NCBI GenBank assembly: GCA_033980235.1
Contig: CM067075.1
Span: forward strand, 129,001 to 193,000
Direction: 5' to 3'
DNA length: 64,000 nt
Source: Diadema setosum
Lineage: Eukaryota > Echinodermata > Echinoidea > Diadematoida > Diadematidae
Below are positions 22,700-35,520 of this stretch, piece by piece. A program made the position numbers and the translations under genes. The notes under the pieces were generated by a model. It did not search any database and was not told the DNA's origin. It saw only the letters and a list, made by a program, of their open reading frames with translations. Position 1 is the first letter of the stretch; every line of letters starts with the position of its first letter.

Positions 22700-23960
22700 C
22701 AGGCAATCCACTTTATACTTCAAAGTATGACCATGAGAGACATAGCATTAATGTGCAACTATACACTACAATGTGCTGATATACTAAGTATTTCTGACCT
22801 CAGTGTGACCATAGAAAATACCTTGTAGTCCACATAATGCTACTGCAAAGCCATTAATCATTATATACACGAACCGTTAAATCTGCCGCCATTCACAATA
22901 CATTACGTTAGACACAATTGTCGATTGTGGTACATGTTATTTTAATTGCTCTTCTTCGTTTCTGCATATCAGGTACCAACTCATTGTACCCATCAATACA
23001 TCTATACTCATCTAACATAAGTATGTGATTTATTACCAAGACATTATGTACCTCTGCAGTTTGGATAGATCAATGGTACCAACAATAAAGAGCACTTGTA
23101 GTTCCACCACTTTTATTCGATAATAAGATGGTACAACACAAGTAACAACAACATCATAACACTCATAATTATAGTGAAGATGTTCTTCTCACGACCTGTT
23201 GACCAACCGTAGCCCTATACAGTTTACTAGACCTATATATGAGGTGGGGATTTACCCCCTGTCCATTGGTGATAGCTTATTGTTTGCCCCTCTGTGTTTG
23301 TCAAGTTTGTGTTTTAAAGTGAAGAGTAAGGAAGCAAGGAACGAAGGGAGAGACAAGAACCTAGTAAATAGATGTACTATCATAGCGAGGGGCATTAAAT
23401 GTGATTGTTGCTTTCTAGAACTCTTTCTGAGGAACTTGGGACAGTGTGTACAACGCTATCGGATTTTCTGTGCCGATCAGAACTGTATAGGCCTAAATGC
23501 CTTGTGTGCGAAAAGGTGGTCTATGTAAAGATACTGTCTTTGAATATCATCAACGTGACTTGTACGTATCCTTTATGGATTCCCTCATCACGATGAGTAA
23601 ACTAATCATGAATCATCGGAAGTTGCTTATTTCAACAAGTTGGAGTTCAACAAACGGTCAAAGTCAAAACTGACACAATATTGTCATTGACACACTCTCA
23701 GGAAAATGTCTCGCTTTATAAATACGCGACGACGTTGGTTGTTTTAGGAATTACCATGTTTACATGTTTGTTTAACTATAACTTTTGATTTGACAACGTG
23801 CCGCAGTGAAGTTAAGGGACACAGATTTTGCCCCACATGATGTCTGACATAAGGTGATTTACTGGGACATTGACTTGCAGTGATAGTAAATCATGGGCCT
23901 ATAATCACAATCATCCCTGTGTAATTAATATTGTTTCTAAGCCATATAGAGCCACTTTGA
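22700..23960. other. Gene-free region downstream of the first GH3 gene
   Basis: Presumed 3' flank, possibly including 3' untranslated sequence, of the gene ending at 23965. No other exon was recognised. Frames at 23199-23596 resemble no protein family I know and have no convincing splice context. Confidence 0.4.
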
Positions 23961-23964
23961 GGTA

Positions 23965-25446
23965 TTACTTAGCCGCATTTTCATTAACTTCGGTACTTAG
24001 AATAGACCCATTCAGCATCAGATCCAACATGGCAGTCGTGCGAAGCTTTCTTGGTACCTTGTACTGGTTAGGCGTAGTGTCACTGTTTCTGAGAATGAAC
24101 TCATGCAGACGATTGAAAGTACCGCACTCCACAATATGAACATGTGGCGGAGCAATGGAGCCTTTTACCCGAAATGAGTTGTAAGAGAACGAAAGCCGGC
24201 ACAGCTCATCATCAACCTGAAAAAACAAATCGATAACAACAAAAAGAAATACTGAAGCACAATGTCACTGTACGAAATTGAGCTTTGGCCTTTTTTACAA
24301 GCAACACCATAGCACTAATTTACAATATACAATTTCACTTAAGTGCCACGCTCACTTTATGATAGAGAGAAGATAGATAGATAGATAGATAGATATAGAT
24401 ATTTGTTCATTTCATCAAAAGGAAAGTATATTTTAGAGCAGCCCATAGGCTGAATTGCGTGTCCTTAATGTGAGTGTTCAGATGAAACAAAACAATACAA
24501 TAGATGTTTATTCACATTAAACAGATACAAAAAGTGAGCCTTATTTTTACATGTAATACAAATGCGATTCTTTTAATTTTGATAATGAAGACGCATGCAG
24601 ACTGATTATATCCTATGAATACTGGTCAGATTATGAATTCGTTTATAATTTATTATGTGGCAGCGGTGTGTCTAAATAATACAACAAAATGATTTCGTAA
24701 GTCCCTAGGATTTTGGCAGTCACAGATCAGATGCAATCATTTTGTTTAAGACCAACTGGATTCCCCCACAGACGCCCTTTGACCTTCATTGTGTTGCAAA
24801 ACATTATGAGATTGAAGGATTATGACTCTGCGAGATATTCATCTAAATTACAGAAAATGGCACATTGCAGATTATGTTAGGGATGTTTCAGACTATCTCA
24901 CTATAGAAAGAATTTAAGATAGTTGTACACTGTATATTGATATGCAAAGTATTGTAGTGAGATCAGAGCGATTGACATGACCACAGCTTGGCTGAGTGGC
25001 TTTTTCCTAATAGCTACTATCAAAATATTAATGAAGAGATATTATGTGAAGAAAGCTAAATGGAGCAGTCTAAGAAGTGCACCCACCTTAGTGAGGCAGG
25101 CATGATTCAATTCTCTCTCAGATGGTGTGTGGTCTAGCTCCAAGAAGATGACGTAATGGGGTCGATGTTCAGATCCTGTCTTAACTGCATCCAAGGGAGA
25201 GAAATTATTAAAATGGGTACATTGTAATCATCACGACAAACAACTTTCATTTAACGAGAATTATGAAACACTGTGAAACATGACACCAGACACCTCGGTT
25301 TTTTCCTGGCGGTGATCATTACAAAGAATTTAATTAAAATGTGTGCTTATCCCCCCCCCCCCCCCAAAAAAAAAAAAATCATAAAAATGAAAATAAATAA
25401 GTACATAAATAAAAAATACCAAAATAAAATAAAATAAATAAATGAG

Positions 25447-25489
<43 letters not shown>

Positions 25490-28400
25490 GTAAATAGTAC
25501 ATGGCATAAGTATATCATGTATATGGGGGCAATCGAATAGCCATTAATCTACTACCGTAATCTGAATCTTATCAAGGCAAAAATTATTCTCCTTCCTGAC
25601 TAATAGAGGAAATCTTTAAGCGATCAAAAACAGAAGCCAAACCATTAACGTTGGGAAATACGTTTCTTATCTAAAAACGTTTGAAAACATTATGGTAACT
25701 ATTATGGTATACTGATAGAGCACAAGAAGTCACTGATTATTGGTAGTTATGGATGTCAAGGGTTTATAACATCAATTGCAAGTTGAAACTGTATTGTAGT
25801 CTCTTGGCAATTTTTATTTAATTTCCGTATACTATACCTAGTATAGGATATGTAAATGCTATAAAAACTGCGCACTTCATGATTATTTTGATACACGTTG
25901 TTCTCAGCCTATAAGAAATTGTCTGTCGTTAATTTCAATTTATCATTTTCTGGAAATCATTGTAGACATTACATATTTGTTGTTTTATCGGGTGCTTGTC
26001 ACGACCCACGCAGCCCACGGGCTGGATAATATAATATCAATAATAAAGGGAAATAAGGCCCATGAGTCCGACACTAGGCAAAAAAAAAAAAAGAAAGAAA
26101 GAAAGAAAGAAAGAAAAGGGTGGCAAAAATGGCATTACATCAAGGGGCATAATGAACGCAGTGTCAATTTCGTTGGCCCTCTGTTGTCTTGTGTCGAACT
26201 CCTGGGCCGTTATGAGTTGTGGGTGTCGGGCTCGGGGGATTTCCCCGTTTTGTCAATATCGTGTTCAGTGATATCGGGAGGACATTATGGATTATAAGAT
26301 ATTCACAGAAGTAGATGTGAGTGTGTGTGTCGGGCAGGGGAGGAATGATTATGCATATCGTTTCCTAGCTCAAATCTAAAATCCCTGTCAGCAATAAATA
26401 ACACCTCAGTCTGAGACACGAACCCAGCTGATTAAGAAGAATGCTCTCTGCAACTGCGTAGTCCACCAACTCCAGGCCAGGCCACTGGTCTACTGCCGCC
26501 TCCATGCATTGCTGCACCGTCTGCTGGTCTAACTTTTCAGAGTGTACATTCAGTATCTGGCCTTTCCTGGATAGACAGATTGAAAGTTTCAAAAAATAGC
26601 AAAATGATAAAAAGTGCATGTTTTGTATTCAAGTGTACACACCTTCGATAAGCATAACACATGTGACATATCACGTTAATACCTAGCTGATGATAGTGAG
26701 CAAAAATTGAGCCGGAAAAACAAAACAAAACAAAACAAAGTCATATAACGTAAGTTTGATTGAAATTGGAAAATAATCATGGTCCATTCATAAATTAAAA
26801 GTTAACATCTGAACTCAGCCCTGTCGGAATTTTGTTTCTTTTTTGCGATTAAGATTCGATGTATTTTTTATCATTCATTGAGAAATATGAAAATAAGTGA
26901 AATGAAATCAAATTGAATTAAAGATTCGCAATACTGTTTTTGTTTTGTTTTCTGAAGCATGATGCTAAAGTGGTTTGAACTAACCTATTTTGTTAGAATA
27001 ACATAACCCATGCTTAACTTCAACTAAACTTGATAAGCATCACTCTCAAAACTTCTTCTAGATTACAAAATACAAATTATGTAAAGAACTGTAATGAACA
27101 TAACAACACAAAACACAAATCTATAGGGCCTACAAACGATAATATAATGTATATAAGTGTGTGTTGGCTGCATGCAAAGACATATGGAAAGTATCATTAG
27201 AACAATAAATGAAATCATAAGCCATCGTATTCAGAAAATTGGTAATAATCATCGAAAGGGTAATCACAACTAAATAACTAATAATAATAATAATAATAAT
27301 AAGGTCTTATTTACCCAGGGTAGCCTCTTCAGTGTTGCCACTGCTCTACCAGAGGGCCCTGCTATCACTATTACCCTAGCATTGCCAGGTACCCATTTAT
27401 ACACCTGGGTCGAGAGGGACATTGTGGGTAAAAACATCTTGTCCAAGGATGTAAGCACTGGGCGGGGTTCGAACTCACGGTCCTCCGTTCGGGAGTCGGG
27501 AGTCTTATCCACTATGCCACAGCGCCCCCCCCCCCCCCCCCTCTAATGGGTATAATGATTACCGAAAGATACCAATTTCTGAATATAACCTAAAACATAT
27601 ATTCTGTAACATTCTGTTTAAAAGTACAGTTTTTTGTTGCTTGATTGAATGTAAAAAAAAAAATGTTGTTTTCTGGATATGAGTAATACCATTGTCATTG
27701 TTAATGTACGTTACACGAATGTTTTTCGCAGAAATATCGACGCATTCAATTCATTATTGTAATAATAATTATGTAACCGACCATGACCTGTACCTGTTCA
27801 CCTGTACCTCGGTGAGAAAATATTTTGTCATATCTTGCTAATCAGTGATACAGGTGATTTTACTTTGTATAAACCTTTACTGAAAGCAGACAAATCTCTC
27901 CTTTCCCTTTCTCCTTTTAACTATCCTATCTCTATGCAAGTCACCCCTCCCTCCTATTCTCTTTCCGATGTGTATTATAATATTACGTTATAGTGCTACG
28001 GGGGCTGCACGTAAATCAAGCCACGCTTATGCTGTAGCCCCTCTGTATTATTCATTGTTGTATGTTTTGTTGTACTTTTGCTGTACATTGTACAAAGGCA
28101 ATGAAGAAGAAAATGCTCTGCGAACAACTTATATTCATGTTTGTACATGAATGTGTATGTACAATGATGACAGAGAAACCAATAAATCAAATCAAATCGA
28201 ATCGAATAAAAAATGTGATATATGGTAGATTATTGAATCATTTATTGCGCCAGATATTATCAATCAAAATCTGTTTCATTTAAAATCCGTGTTTGGTCTT
28301 GGCAAACATATTTACATTTCGAAGGGATAAATATTCGATTGGCAATACATCTGTATATTCAAATAAGATGTGATGAAAACATTGAAATATAACAATTAGA

Positions 28401-31400
28401 TTCATTCTTTTCCATCTGCTTTGTATAGGGTCGACTCCTGATTGATTGTATTATTCATTATTTCCGGCAAACATAATATTCTTGTCTGTTTAAACAATGC
28501 CTGAAAACAGCTTCAGTTTTGTTACTTTAGTCATTTCGATATTTTTTTTTGTTTGCAAATGTTACTCTAAGTTGTAAAATCAGGTTTCTGTTTTTTGTGT
28601 TCTTTATTTGCTGGGTATAGATTGTGTTAAAGATTGGACTGAAATGCAATTTCGTACCAGATACGGGCATGCAGGGTAGAGGAGAGATGGGCCCTATGTA
28701 GCCATGAATACATGGTCAAGTTTACAGAGAAGGAATTATGACAAGGTTCCCAGAGAAAAGGAGTAGGAGCCTACAAAATTATGGGGGGGGGGGGAGGTAA
28801 AATTTGCTGGGCACTAACCTGTACATGAACTCGACAACTGGCGTGTTTTCATGATATCGTGTAACTCGAACCACATCGCCGTATCTGAATCGATAGATCC
28901 CAAAGATCTGAGTGACTACCATCTCGTAGACGCCTCCGACTTTCAACTCGTCAATGAAGAATGTTTGTGGGCTCTCTTCGTGCCTGTCACAACGAAATAT
29001 ATGATTATATTACATGCATATACATATATATATTTCTTAAAACAAACGAAACAACAACGAAACAAAAAAACAAAACAAAATGGCATTCGAATACACCTTT
29101 ATACCTTCTATATCCGTTCTGCCCAACAAAACTGTAAAGGCTCTCGAATGATAACGCTCAATATAAAACAAGAAAAAAGAAAAAGAGATGCTATAAAAAT
29201 ACATAATGATAATAGTAATACTGATAATACTACTACTACTAATAAAATGACAATAATGATAATTATTATGCTACTAATGATGATGATGATAATGATGATG
29301 ATGATAATAATAATAGTAATCATAATCATAATAATAATTATAATAACAAAAGTAATACAAATAATATTCCAAATTGAAAATTTCGGAAATTTGATTCTAC
29401 TTAATGTGTGGAAAAAGCCTGTTTCACGAGAAATACAATACTTCTGAATCATGTGCTTTGATATGAACAGAATGACTCTTCAGTCATTATAGAATAGGTA
29501 GAACTCTATACTATCTATAACGTGAAAATCATTTTTTATATTTTTGAATTCGTGATCCCAGTAACAATCAAACATGAGCTTACATCGAAATTCGAGCATC
29601 TTCTTGTTAACACCTCCTTACATATCAGCTTTTTTGAATTGCTACGTATCATTTTATTTGATTGTTATATTTCTTTTTTTTTAATGTTAAAAAACATTTT
29701 TCACTAATTTGTGCTGTGGTGTATGTTACCGTTACTACATCGCACAAGGGATTAATCCACAGCCTTTTGTTTTTGTTATGATTTATCCAGCACTTTTTGC
29801 AGTAATACTTTGTGACATAAATGTAGTTGGAAAGACTTGTCATGACCATATCGAATATAATCATCGTCGACTGAAAATCTGTTGGGTGGATCTGAACCCC
29901 AAACACGTTTCTTACATGTTTTCTTCAGGGATGAACTCAAACACAGTAAATGTTGGCATCAACACGAACTCGTCCTTTCCCTTTTTGGTCGGTGTGATGT
30001 TCATTGCCATCACGCCCTCTGTGGCACCAAGCGCTCCTCCGTAAAGGGGTAGTCCTAGTGGCAAAATGAGAGCAAAGCAACATTTGGATACAAAGCTGCT
30101 CATCTGGATCGGCTTTATTTTGAATATTTTGATGATCATGAATGCTGTCAAGTTCTGCCAGCCTACTTAATATTTCCACCGGAGTCACCTATATAGCTTG
30201 ATGTAGATTTTGATGAAAGCTAATGGAGCGTTTCTCCTTTAATAAACATGAGGTATAATCCGTCAAAAAGTAAAGTTATTGTTTTGCCATATAATAAAAC
30301 ATAATAATCTACCTGATATAGCTGAACAAGACTGGATTCGCATGAATGAATTTATTGTGAAATTTTCAAATGAGAGGTTGAGATTTCCAACTAGTCTCGA
30401 ATCTGATATGGATGACCATACCAATTACTTGAGAATCCCTTAAAACAAAACCAAAAGATATTGCCTTTCATAATTTCCGACACATATGCCATTATATCCG
30501 TTCTACTTATCTACTTAATATCTGTCTATGTCTTACTTCAGTCCTTTGTGCGCACTGACACCTCGAAGAAGTCATAAGGAGACAGTTTATAATGAGATTA
30601 GTTTCAGTTCCAGTGGAACAAAAGAGAAGAAAAAAGCAACGCTGTGCCTTTATATGAAATATATAATTCACCTTTCACATACGACCTCAAGAGTTCGTCT
30701 TTCAAGCCTACGGAGTCAATGGCTTGTACTCTGAGTAGGTAAGGCCATACCCTTGCCACGATACCTTCGAAGCCTTTTTCAAACTCCGACCTCAATTCTG
30801 CGGCTCGCTCTGGATTTCCACTACCCATTGCTTGCTCCAAAGCGCGATGAGTTTTCGGGGGCAGCTTCTTCGCGGATACCGTCCCATTTTCGATGTCGAG
30901 AACGATGTCAGGCCAACACTTCTCGAGTTGACGCATTGCAGACATGAGATTTGAGGTAAAGCTAGCGTTGAAGCTTCCGATGTTTCGATCCCGCAGACCA
31001 AACAAGAGGTGAACGTAAATTGCATCATAAGGATCGAAAATATCAAAGCCGTCTGGTGGTGTTGAATGTATGACCAGTAATGGTCTCATGTAGGCAGGGA
31101 TCATAGAGGCAGGGGCCATGAGTGTACCTCCTTCAGTGTACCGCATCTTAGGGGCGGTGTATAGGTAGACTTCGTGCTGAAGGTAATATGAATTACCAAA
31201 GTTTTGAGTCGTCGTGTGACCAACCACTGCTATGAAGTCTGTGTATACTCTTGAGAAGAAAGACTTTGGATACGGTAGCATTTTGGATTTTCCCGTTGTC
31301 CCGGAGGTCAATGAGAATCGTACAGGATGTTCCCCCGTAAGGACACCCGTCTCTCCTTTTGCCATCCGCTCTATGTACGCCTGGTATCGCTCGTATTCAG

Positions 31401-33499
31401 TTAATGTGTGTTTCTCTCTGAGGTCTTCCAAAGACGAGATTGCCGATAGATTGTAATCTTTCCCGTACTCTGTCTTTGCGTTTGCTTGGAGAAAGGACTT
31501 CAGTAAGTCTTCTTGTGCTTGGCGAGGAGTCTTCCATGCCTTCTGCAAACTTGACAGTTTTCGAAACCGAATAATGGCGAAAATAACCACCAAAGTAAAG
31601 TGGATATATGCTGTCTTCAGATTGTGCCCGTAGGATATGCGATATGTGGACATCCATAGAGACACGATGGCCAGGAAAAAGCTCATGAGACCGGTAAACC
31701 CTGTTGACAATGAGTTATAGCAACGAAAAACAAGCATTAATTTCCATGGATTGTCTTGATGAACTACTGAATCTCTTTACTTGAAACATGAAATCATATT
31801 GTTCTACAGAAAACAATAGAGGGACACTAGTAAAGCAGCGCGCTCCATGATTCAGTCAGAGCACAGACCTTGTAAACAGAGCAAACAGGGAAAAAATTGT
31901 GTCCTTGCTCTATCTATAGGCCCTTAAATATTGCAGACACACATATTCTTTCTCACAAATCGACCCCATTCAGATCAAACTGAAATCAAAATTCAAAGTT
32001 CACGGCCAGACATTTGAAATGACTTCCTGCCATTTCGAAACTGACCTGAGGATAGAAAAAAAAAAAAGTCGCTCTCTTTTGAACATATGCGTTGGTGCTT
32101 TTCATCGGAAAACAACGATATGACTTGGTGTGGTTGGCGTGCAAATGTGCTGCCTATTCACCATTTTTGTGTGAACGTCCTGTTTAGTTACTCTTTGACT
32201 CACAAATAATATGTGCTAAAAGTATTTAAGCAAATGCCTTTAGAATGTTCAAGTGATATAATACCTTTATGATAAAGTCTAGCGATGCTAGTATATTGTA
32301 TACATACAAACCACTTTTTTTTTCCGTAGAGTGTCAAATTCAAAATGCTCTGATTCTCTTATTAAGCAGAGTAGCGCGAATGTGGACTACACGTATGAAT
32401 AGCAAAATGGCTGATTCCGTGTTACCCCACCTGGAGTACCTGTCTGCTTTACTAAGCAGACAAGTATAACGCGAGATTGTTTCTTTTGATGTACATTATA
32501 TGAATACATTGCAATCATTATGGAAAGTTTCGACAATTTTCAGAATTTATCTCTATCTTATATCTTTCTACCTATCTCTCTGTAGCTGTCTCGCTGTCTG
32601 ACACATTCACATATCAGAGCGCTAATATCAGTAAAGACAAATTTAGATATCATGTCACTTGAATCTTTTAGTCCCCCCCCCCCAAAGAATAAATAAATAA
32701 ATAAATAAACAAAAACAAAACGAAATATCAAAAGAGGGGGTGGAGATGAGAAAGACAGATAGATAGATAGATAGATAGATAGAGAAATAAGTAAATAGAT
32801 AGATAGATAGATAGATAGATATGATGTACAATAAGCAGCAGTGGCATTCATGATGCTGATACCTTTCACTGTATCATTGAACTATTTAATATATAGGTGA
32901 TGGTAAATCAGTAGAGTAATCCTCTATACACGGTCAGTTTGTACTACTTAGTACCCGTCACAACAGTATAGTTGTGTATAGTTTTCTAGTTGTCTAGTTG
33001 TGTCGTTTATCATGATCGTGTTCGATCTAACAGGTGAAGAATCCATGACAACAGTAGATTGTGGTAACAACCTTGACAATAAAACCAGGATATCATTTAC
33101 ATGAATGTATGGGCAACTAAGGCAACCAAACCAGGTTGATCAACTTAAGCACCCCCAGCCCTCCACTGTTATTAACTTCTGTATACTACTGCTTTTAGCA
33201 AGCAACACAGCCACTTCATAAGCCTATATAGATTAGCCTGTACCCTCTGTGCAATTTAAACCAGGTATATACCACTGGTTGTAAGATCGAGTGCGATACT
33301 CTTGCGTGCGTATATTGTCTCAAGCTCTTAGTTCACGACGAGGGGTTAAAAGATATCAATGACAAGACAAACCTGATAGACAAAGTCGCCATCCGGAACT
33401 TGAGTTAGCAGCATGGTTTAGGCTGCAGGATCCAACGATGGCGGCCAGAAGAGAGACGAGGACAAGTTGCTGATTGATGGAAATTGACGAGGACATCAT
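23965..33499 (-). CDS. GHDC: GH3 domain-containing protein (GHDC-like), copy 1, complete
   Basis: An animal member of the GH3 fold; plant GH3 enzymes adenylate and amidate acyl acids, while the animal reaction is not established. Exons, minus strand: 33499-33373, 31700-30672, 30054-29916, 28983-28819, 26566-26424, 25175-25087, 24216-23965, making 1944 bases and 647 codons plus stop. All borders are AG/GT and in phase. Exon 1 encodes a hydrophobic leader (QLVLVSLLAAIVGSC), and exon 2 adds two more hydrophobic stretches (about residues 44-62 and 74-88), so membrane or secretory-pathway location is likely. Family motifs are SLTSGTTGKSKMLPYP (about 172-186, nucleotide-binding loop), FVLMPTFTVFEFIPEE, and YEMVVTQIFGIYRFRYGDVV (about 451-470). 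The C-terminus has NQYKVPRKLRT. It is longer than vertebrate GHDC, largely through the N-terminus. A second ATG directly follows the first. Confidence 0.9.
24366..24400. repeat. (GATA)n microsatellite
   Basis: GATAGATA units in the last intron of GH3 copy 1. The rest of that intron (24217-25086) has no recognised feature. Confidence 0.8.
25349..25498. repeat. Poly-C/poly-A followed by (AAAT)n
   Basis: A run of C's and 13 A's leads into about 100 bp of AAAT/AAATA repeats, in intron 5 of GH3 copy 1. It resembles a simple-sequence tail, but no retroposon body is recognisable before it. Confidence 0.8.
25985..26285. mobile_element. Foldback-like repeat, GGCCCATGAGTCCGACAC family (copy A)
   Basis: AAATAAGGCCCATGAGTCCG-ACACTAGGCA (26049-26078) is followed by an (AAAG)n tract. 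It is then opposed by the inverted-type modules GTGTCGAACTCCTGGGCC and GTGTCGGGCTCGGGG. The same modules, in better condition, form the array at 59325-59775. It lies in intron 5 of GH3 copy 1. Confidence 0.55.
26083..26117. repeat. Poly-A/(AAAG)n microsatellite
   Basis: An A run followed by about six AAAG units inside the foldback-like repeat. Confidence 0.8.
27275..27527 (-). mobile_element. tRNA-derived SINE
   Basis: Read on the minus strand, it begins GCGCTGTGGCATAGTGGATA with a Pol III A-box (TGGCATAGTGG, complement of 27509-27519). The B-box is GAGTTCGAACC (complement of 27466-27476). A non-tRNA body follows (ACCCAGGTGTATAAATGGGT, ACCTGGCAATGCTAGGGTAA), ending in a (TTA)n tail at 27281-27301. 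The A-to-B spacing suits an internal Pol III promoter. It lies in intron 4 of GH3 copy 1, in the same orientation as the gene. Confidence 0.85.
27990..28210 (+). mobile_element. Possible LINE/SINE 3' fragment
   Basis: The sequence contains TTGTACTTTTGCTGTACATTG and ends in a short-unit A-rich tail (AATAAATCAAATCAAATCG). This is typical in style of retroposon 3' ends in marine invertebrates. No coding part is present. Confidence 0.35.
29195..29352. repeat. Imperfect (ATA/ATG)n trinucleotide tract
   Basis: About 150 bp of ATAATA, ATGATG and ACTACT triplets in intron 3 of GH3 copy 1. Long frames of Met/Ile here come from the repeat and are not coding. Confidence 0.85.
31701..33372. other. Intron 1 of GH3 copy 1
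   Basis: Contains an A run at about 32056-32067, a C/AAAT tract at 32675-32710, and two (GATA)n blocks at 32757-32822. No alternative exon was recognised. The phase (one base before, two after) rejoins a Gly codon. Confidence 0.6.
32675..32822. repeat. Poly-C, (AAAT)n and (GATA)n tracts
   Basis: A C run with AATA units (32675-32708), then (GATA)n at 32757-32783 and 32796-32822, separated by purine-rich sequence. Confidence 0.8.
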
Positions 33500-33900
33500 C
33501 TTAGCTTTGAGAAAAGTGGTTGACAGAAGTATGTTTGGAATAATGAAATTGTATGAAATAACAAGCTCCGGATAATCTCTACAGTCTTCGATTCCTTATC
33601 CCCTTGATTTCTCGAGTCGCGAGCAACAGGACGTTAGTAGAGTATGTTGCACGCGATGAGTGGAGAGAACTGTAAAGTGAACAGGCAAAAGTCTATTGGG
33701 TGATGCGGGTAATCGTTCGGACAGAGGAGCAGTCAGAGGGGCGTTGGTTACCGTCATGAGAGGGGAAAAAGTCATACAAAGCTTTGACAAAGGTTGCTGC
33801 GGGCACAAAACAGGCTGTGTGAAATTCATATATTTAGTAGTCTACCCATGGATTTACCGTTGTAGCTCCACAGTCTGCCGATCTATTGTATTCGGTAAGG
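33500..33900. promoter_or_regulatory. 5' flank of GH3 copy 1
   Basis: This should hold the promoter and 5' untranslated sequence of the gene on the minus strand. A CCAAT motif reads on the minus strand near 33690-33700 (plus strand CTATTGGG). There is no convincing TATA box. The role is inferred from position. Confidence 0.25.
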
Positions 33901-35175
33901 TCTCGCTGTGTATGTCGCTGTTGTTGACATTGCAAGCAAGTTTGGTCTGATCATATACGAGTAGGTTGAATTGTCCTATTGAAAGAGAGAACAAGCTCCA
34001 CGTGCACAAGGAAAGAATTAGATTTTTTAAAGTGAACATTCAAAGAATATCAGTATTTGGCAGATATTTATGTGCTGCGTTTATGCTAGAATATGGAAAG
34101 GACAATTTAATCTAACACTTTCACTCTTTCCACGATGCGGCGATTTTTACATGTGGCATTTTATTTCATTATACTCTTGTACCTAAATTAAAAGTTTGCG
34201 TTTCATATGTTCTTGATTATGTTGTCATCCCCCCACCCATTGAGGGGAATGACATGTACACAGACCCGCTAAAACATTATGTTGTGTGTTTTCATGCTAC
34301 GTACTTCAACTCTGTGTTTTTCAGCCTCATTTGCATTCCTGCATCCAATGCCGTACACTAGCAATTCAGTTCGACTTTTTGCGATGTCATCGGGACAGCA
34401 TAAAATTTCGTAAGTTAATCAAACGTATCATTGTTCCTATACGGCAGAACTCAAATCACGATAATCTGATGTAAAGTGAACACTACAAGCCTCAGTCGCT
34501 GCATTTGAAATTCAAGAGACAACGCCCCTGAAAATCGCTGCTAATAAAGCTTTACAATTTTTGTTGATTCCCAGAGTAGTGGACCTAATTCTTTCCTGTC
34601 CCTTTTATTTCACGGGTGTAGAACGAAAATGCAGTGTAGAAAAGACAACAGGTCCGAAGGAAACTTTGAGGGCGATGACATCGTATGTATCAAGCAACGT
34701 TTACTATTAAGGTTAACCAAAGTCGACAAATTTCTTTGCACCAAGTATGATTTAGACAAAACAAAAAACCAAACAAAAAACACTGCCATAGTAGTTAGAT
34801 GGTGCATCAAAGCTAACTTTAACAGTATTATGTTTAGTTGAAGTTGGGAAGCTGGACTAATGTCTACACAGTGCGTCAACAGTATGACACACAATGGACA
34901 CACCGAGGACATGTACTCATAAGATATCACTTCTAAGTTACGTAACAGAAAAACGTTTTAAGTGCTGTCTTGTCTTCGCAGGTATTGATTAATTCTTGTG
35001 TACCGACGCACACGCACACACATACACAAAATACAAATCACTTGCTATATCACAATTGTTAACAAGGCGTAATAGTCCATCTTGTTTTCTGATTTGTTTT
35101 TATTGATGCCGTCACCATAAGTTTTCATTCGCAGTGCACACTGAGTCTTGGGTATAGAAGCTCGAATCGTGTAAT
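33900..35175. other. Gene-free region
   Basis: AT-rich; no exon, RNA gene or transposon end was recognised. Confidence 0.45.
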
Positions 35176-35176
35176 C

Positions 35177-35520
35177 CCATGATGGCTCAGCCGGTTACTG
35201 TAGCGCGTCTGCCAGATCCAAGGACACGGGTTCGATTCCCTGGTCTAACTGAGTAGTGTCGTGTGTAATCATACACCGTCCCCTCTAGAAAGAGCGGAAA
35301 GAGACAAAACACTCTGTCCCTCGGACTTTTAAATGGAGGCCCCGTGTGTGAGAGAGTCATAACTCATGCATGTAAAGATCCAGCTTCATTTATTCATCGC
35401 ATATCTCGATGAAGTGGTCCCCCCTCACATCCAACTGGACCCAATGGAAAACCAGCTTATGGGCTATCCAGCCATCTTCCCAGATGGAAAATGAAAACAA
35501 ACGAATAAATTTCACCCATC
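35177..35520 (+). mobile_element. tRNA-derived SINE
   Basis: A tRNA-like head carries an A-box (TGGCTCAGCCGG, 35183-35194) and a perfect B-box (GGGTTCGATTCCC, 35228-35240) in the spacing of an internal Pol III promoter. An unrelated body follows (GTGTGTGAGAGAGTCATAAC, CATGTAAAGATCCAGCTTC) and an A-rich end near 35490-35515. The head does not fold into a full tRNA with a matching acceptor stem, so it is a SINE rather than a tRNA gene. Confidence 0.8.

Noticed and set aside
23199..23596. Plus-strand frames of 63-109 codons with several Cys residues
   Set aside because: No recognised domain, no conserved zinc-finger spacing, and no splice context.
27466..27527. A tRNA gene on the minus strand
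   Set aside because: Same reasoning: a tRNA-like head attached to a SINE body and tail.
28851..29452. A 198-codon plus-strand frame and its 114-codon minus-strand counterpart
   Set aside because: The plus frame is antisense to GH3 exon 4 and then reads the ATA/ATG microsatellite; the minus frame is also microsatellite.
35183..35240. A functional tRNA gene
   Set aside because: Only the A- and B-boxes are preserved. A full cloverleaf with acceptor stem is not formed and a SINE body follows.
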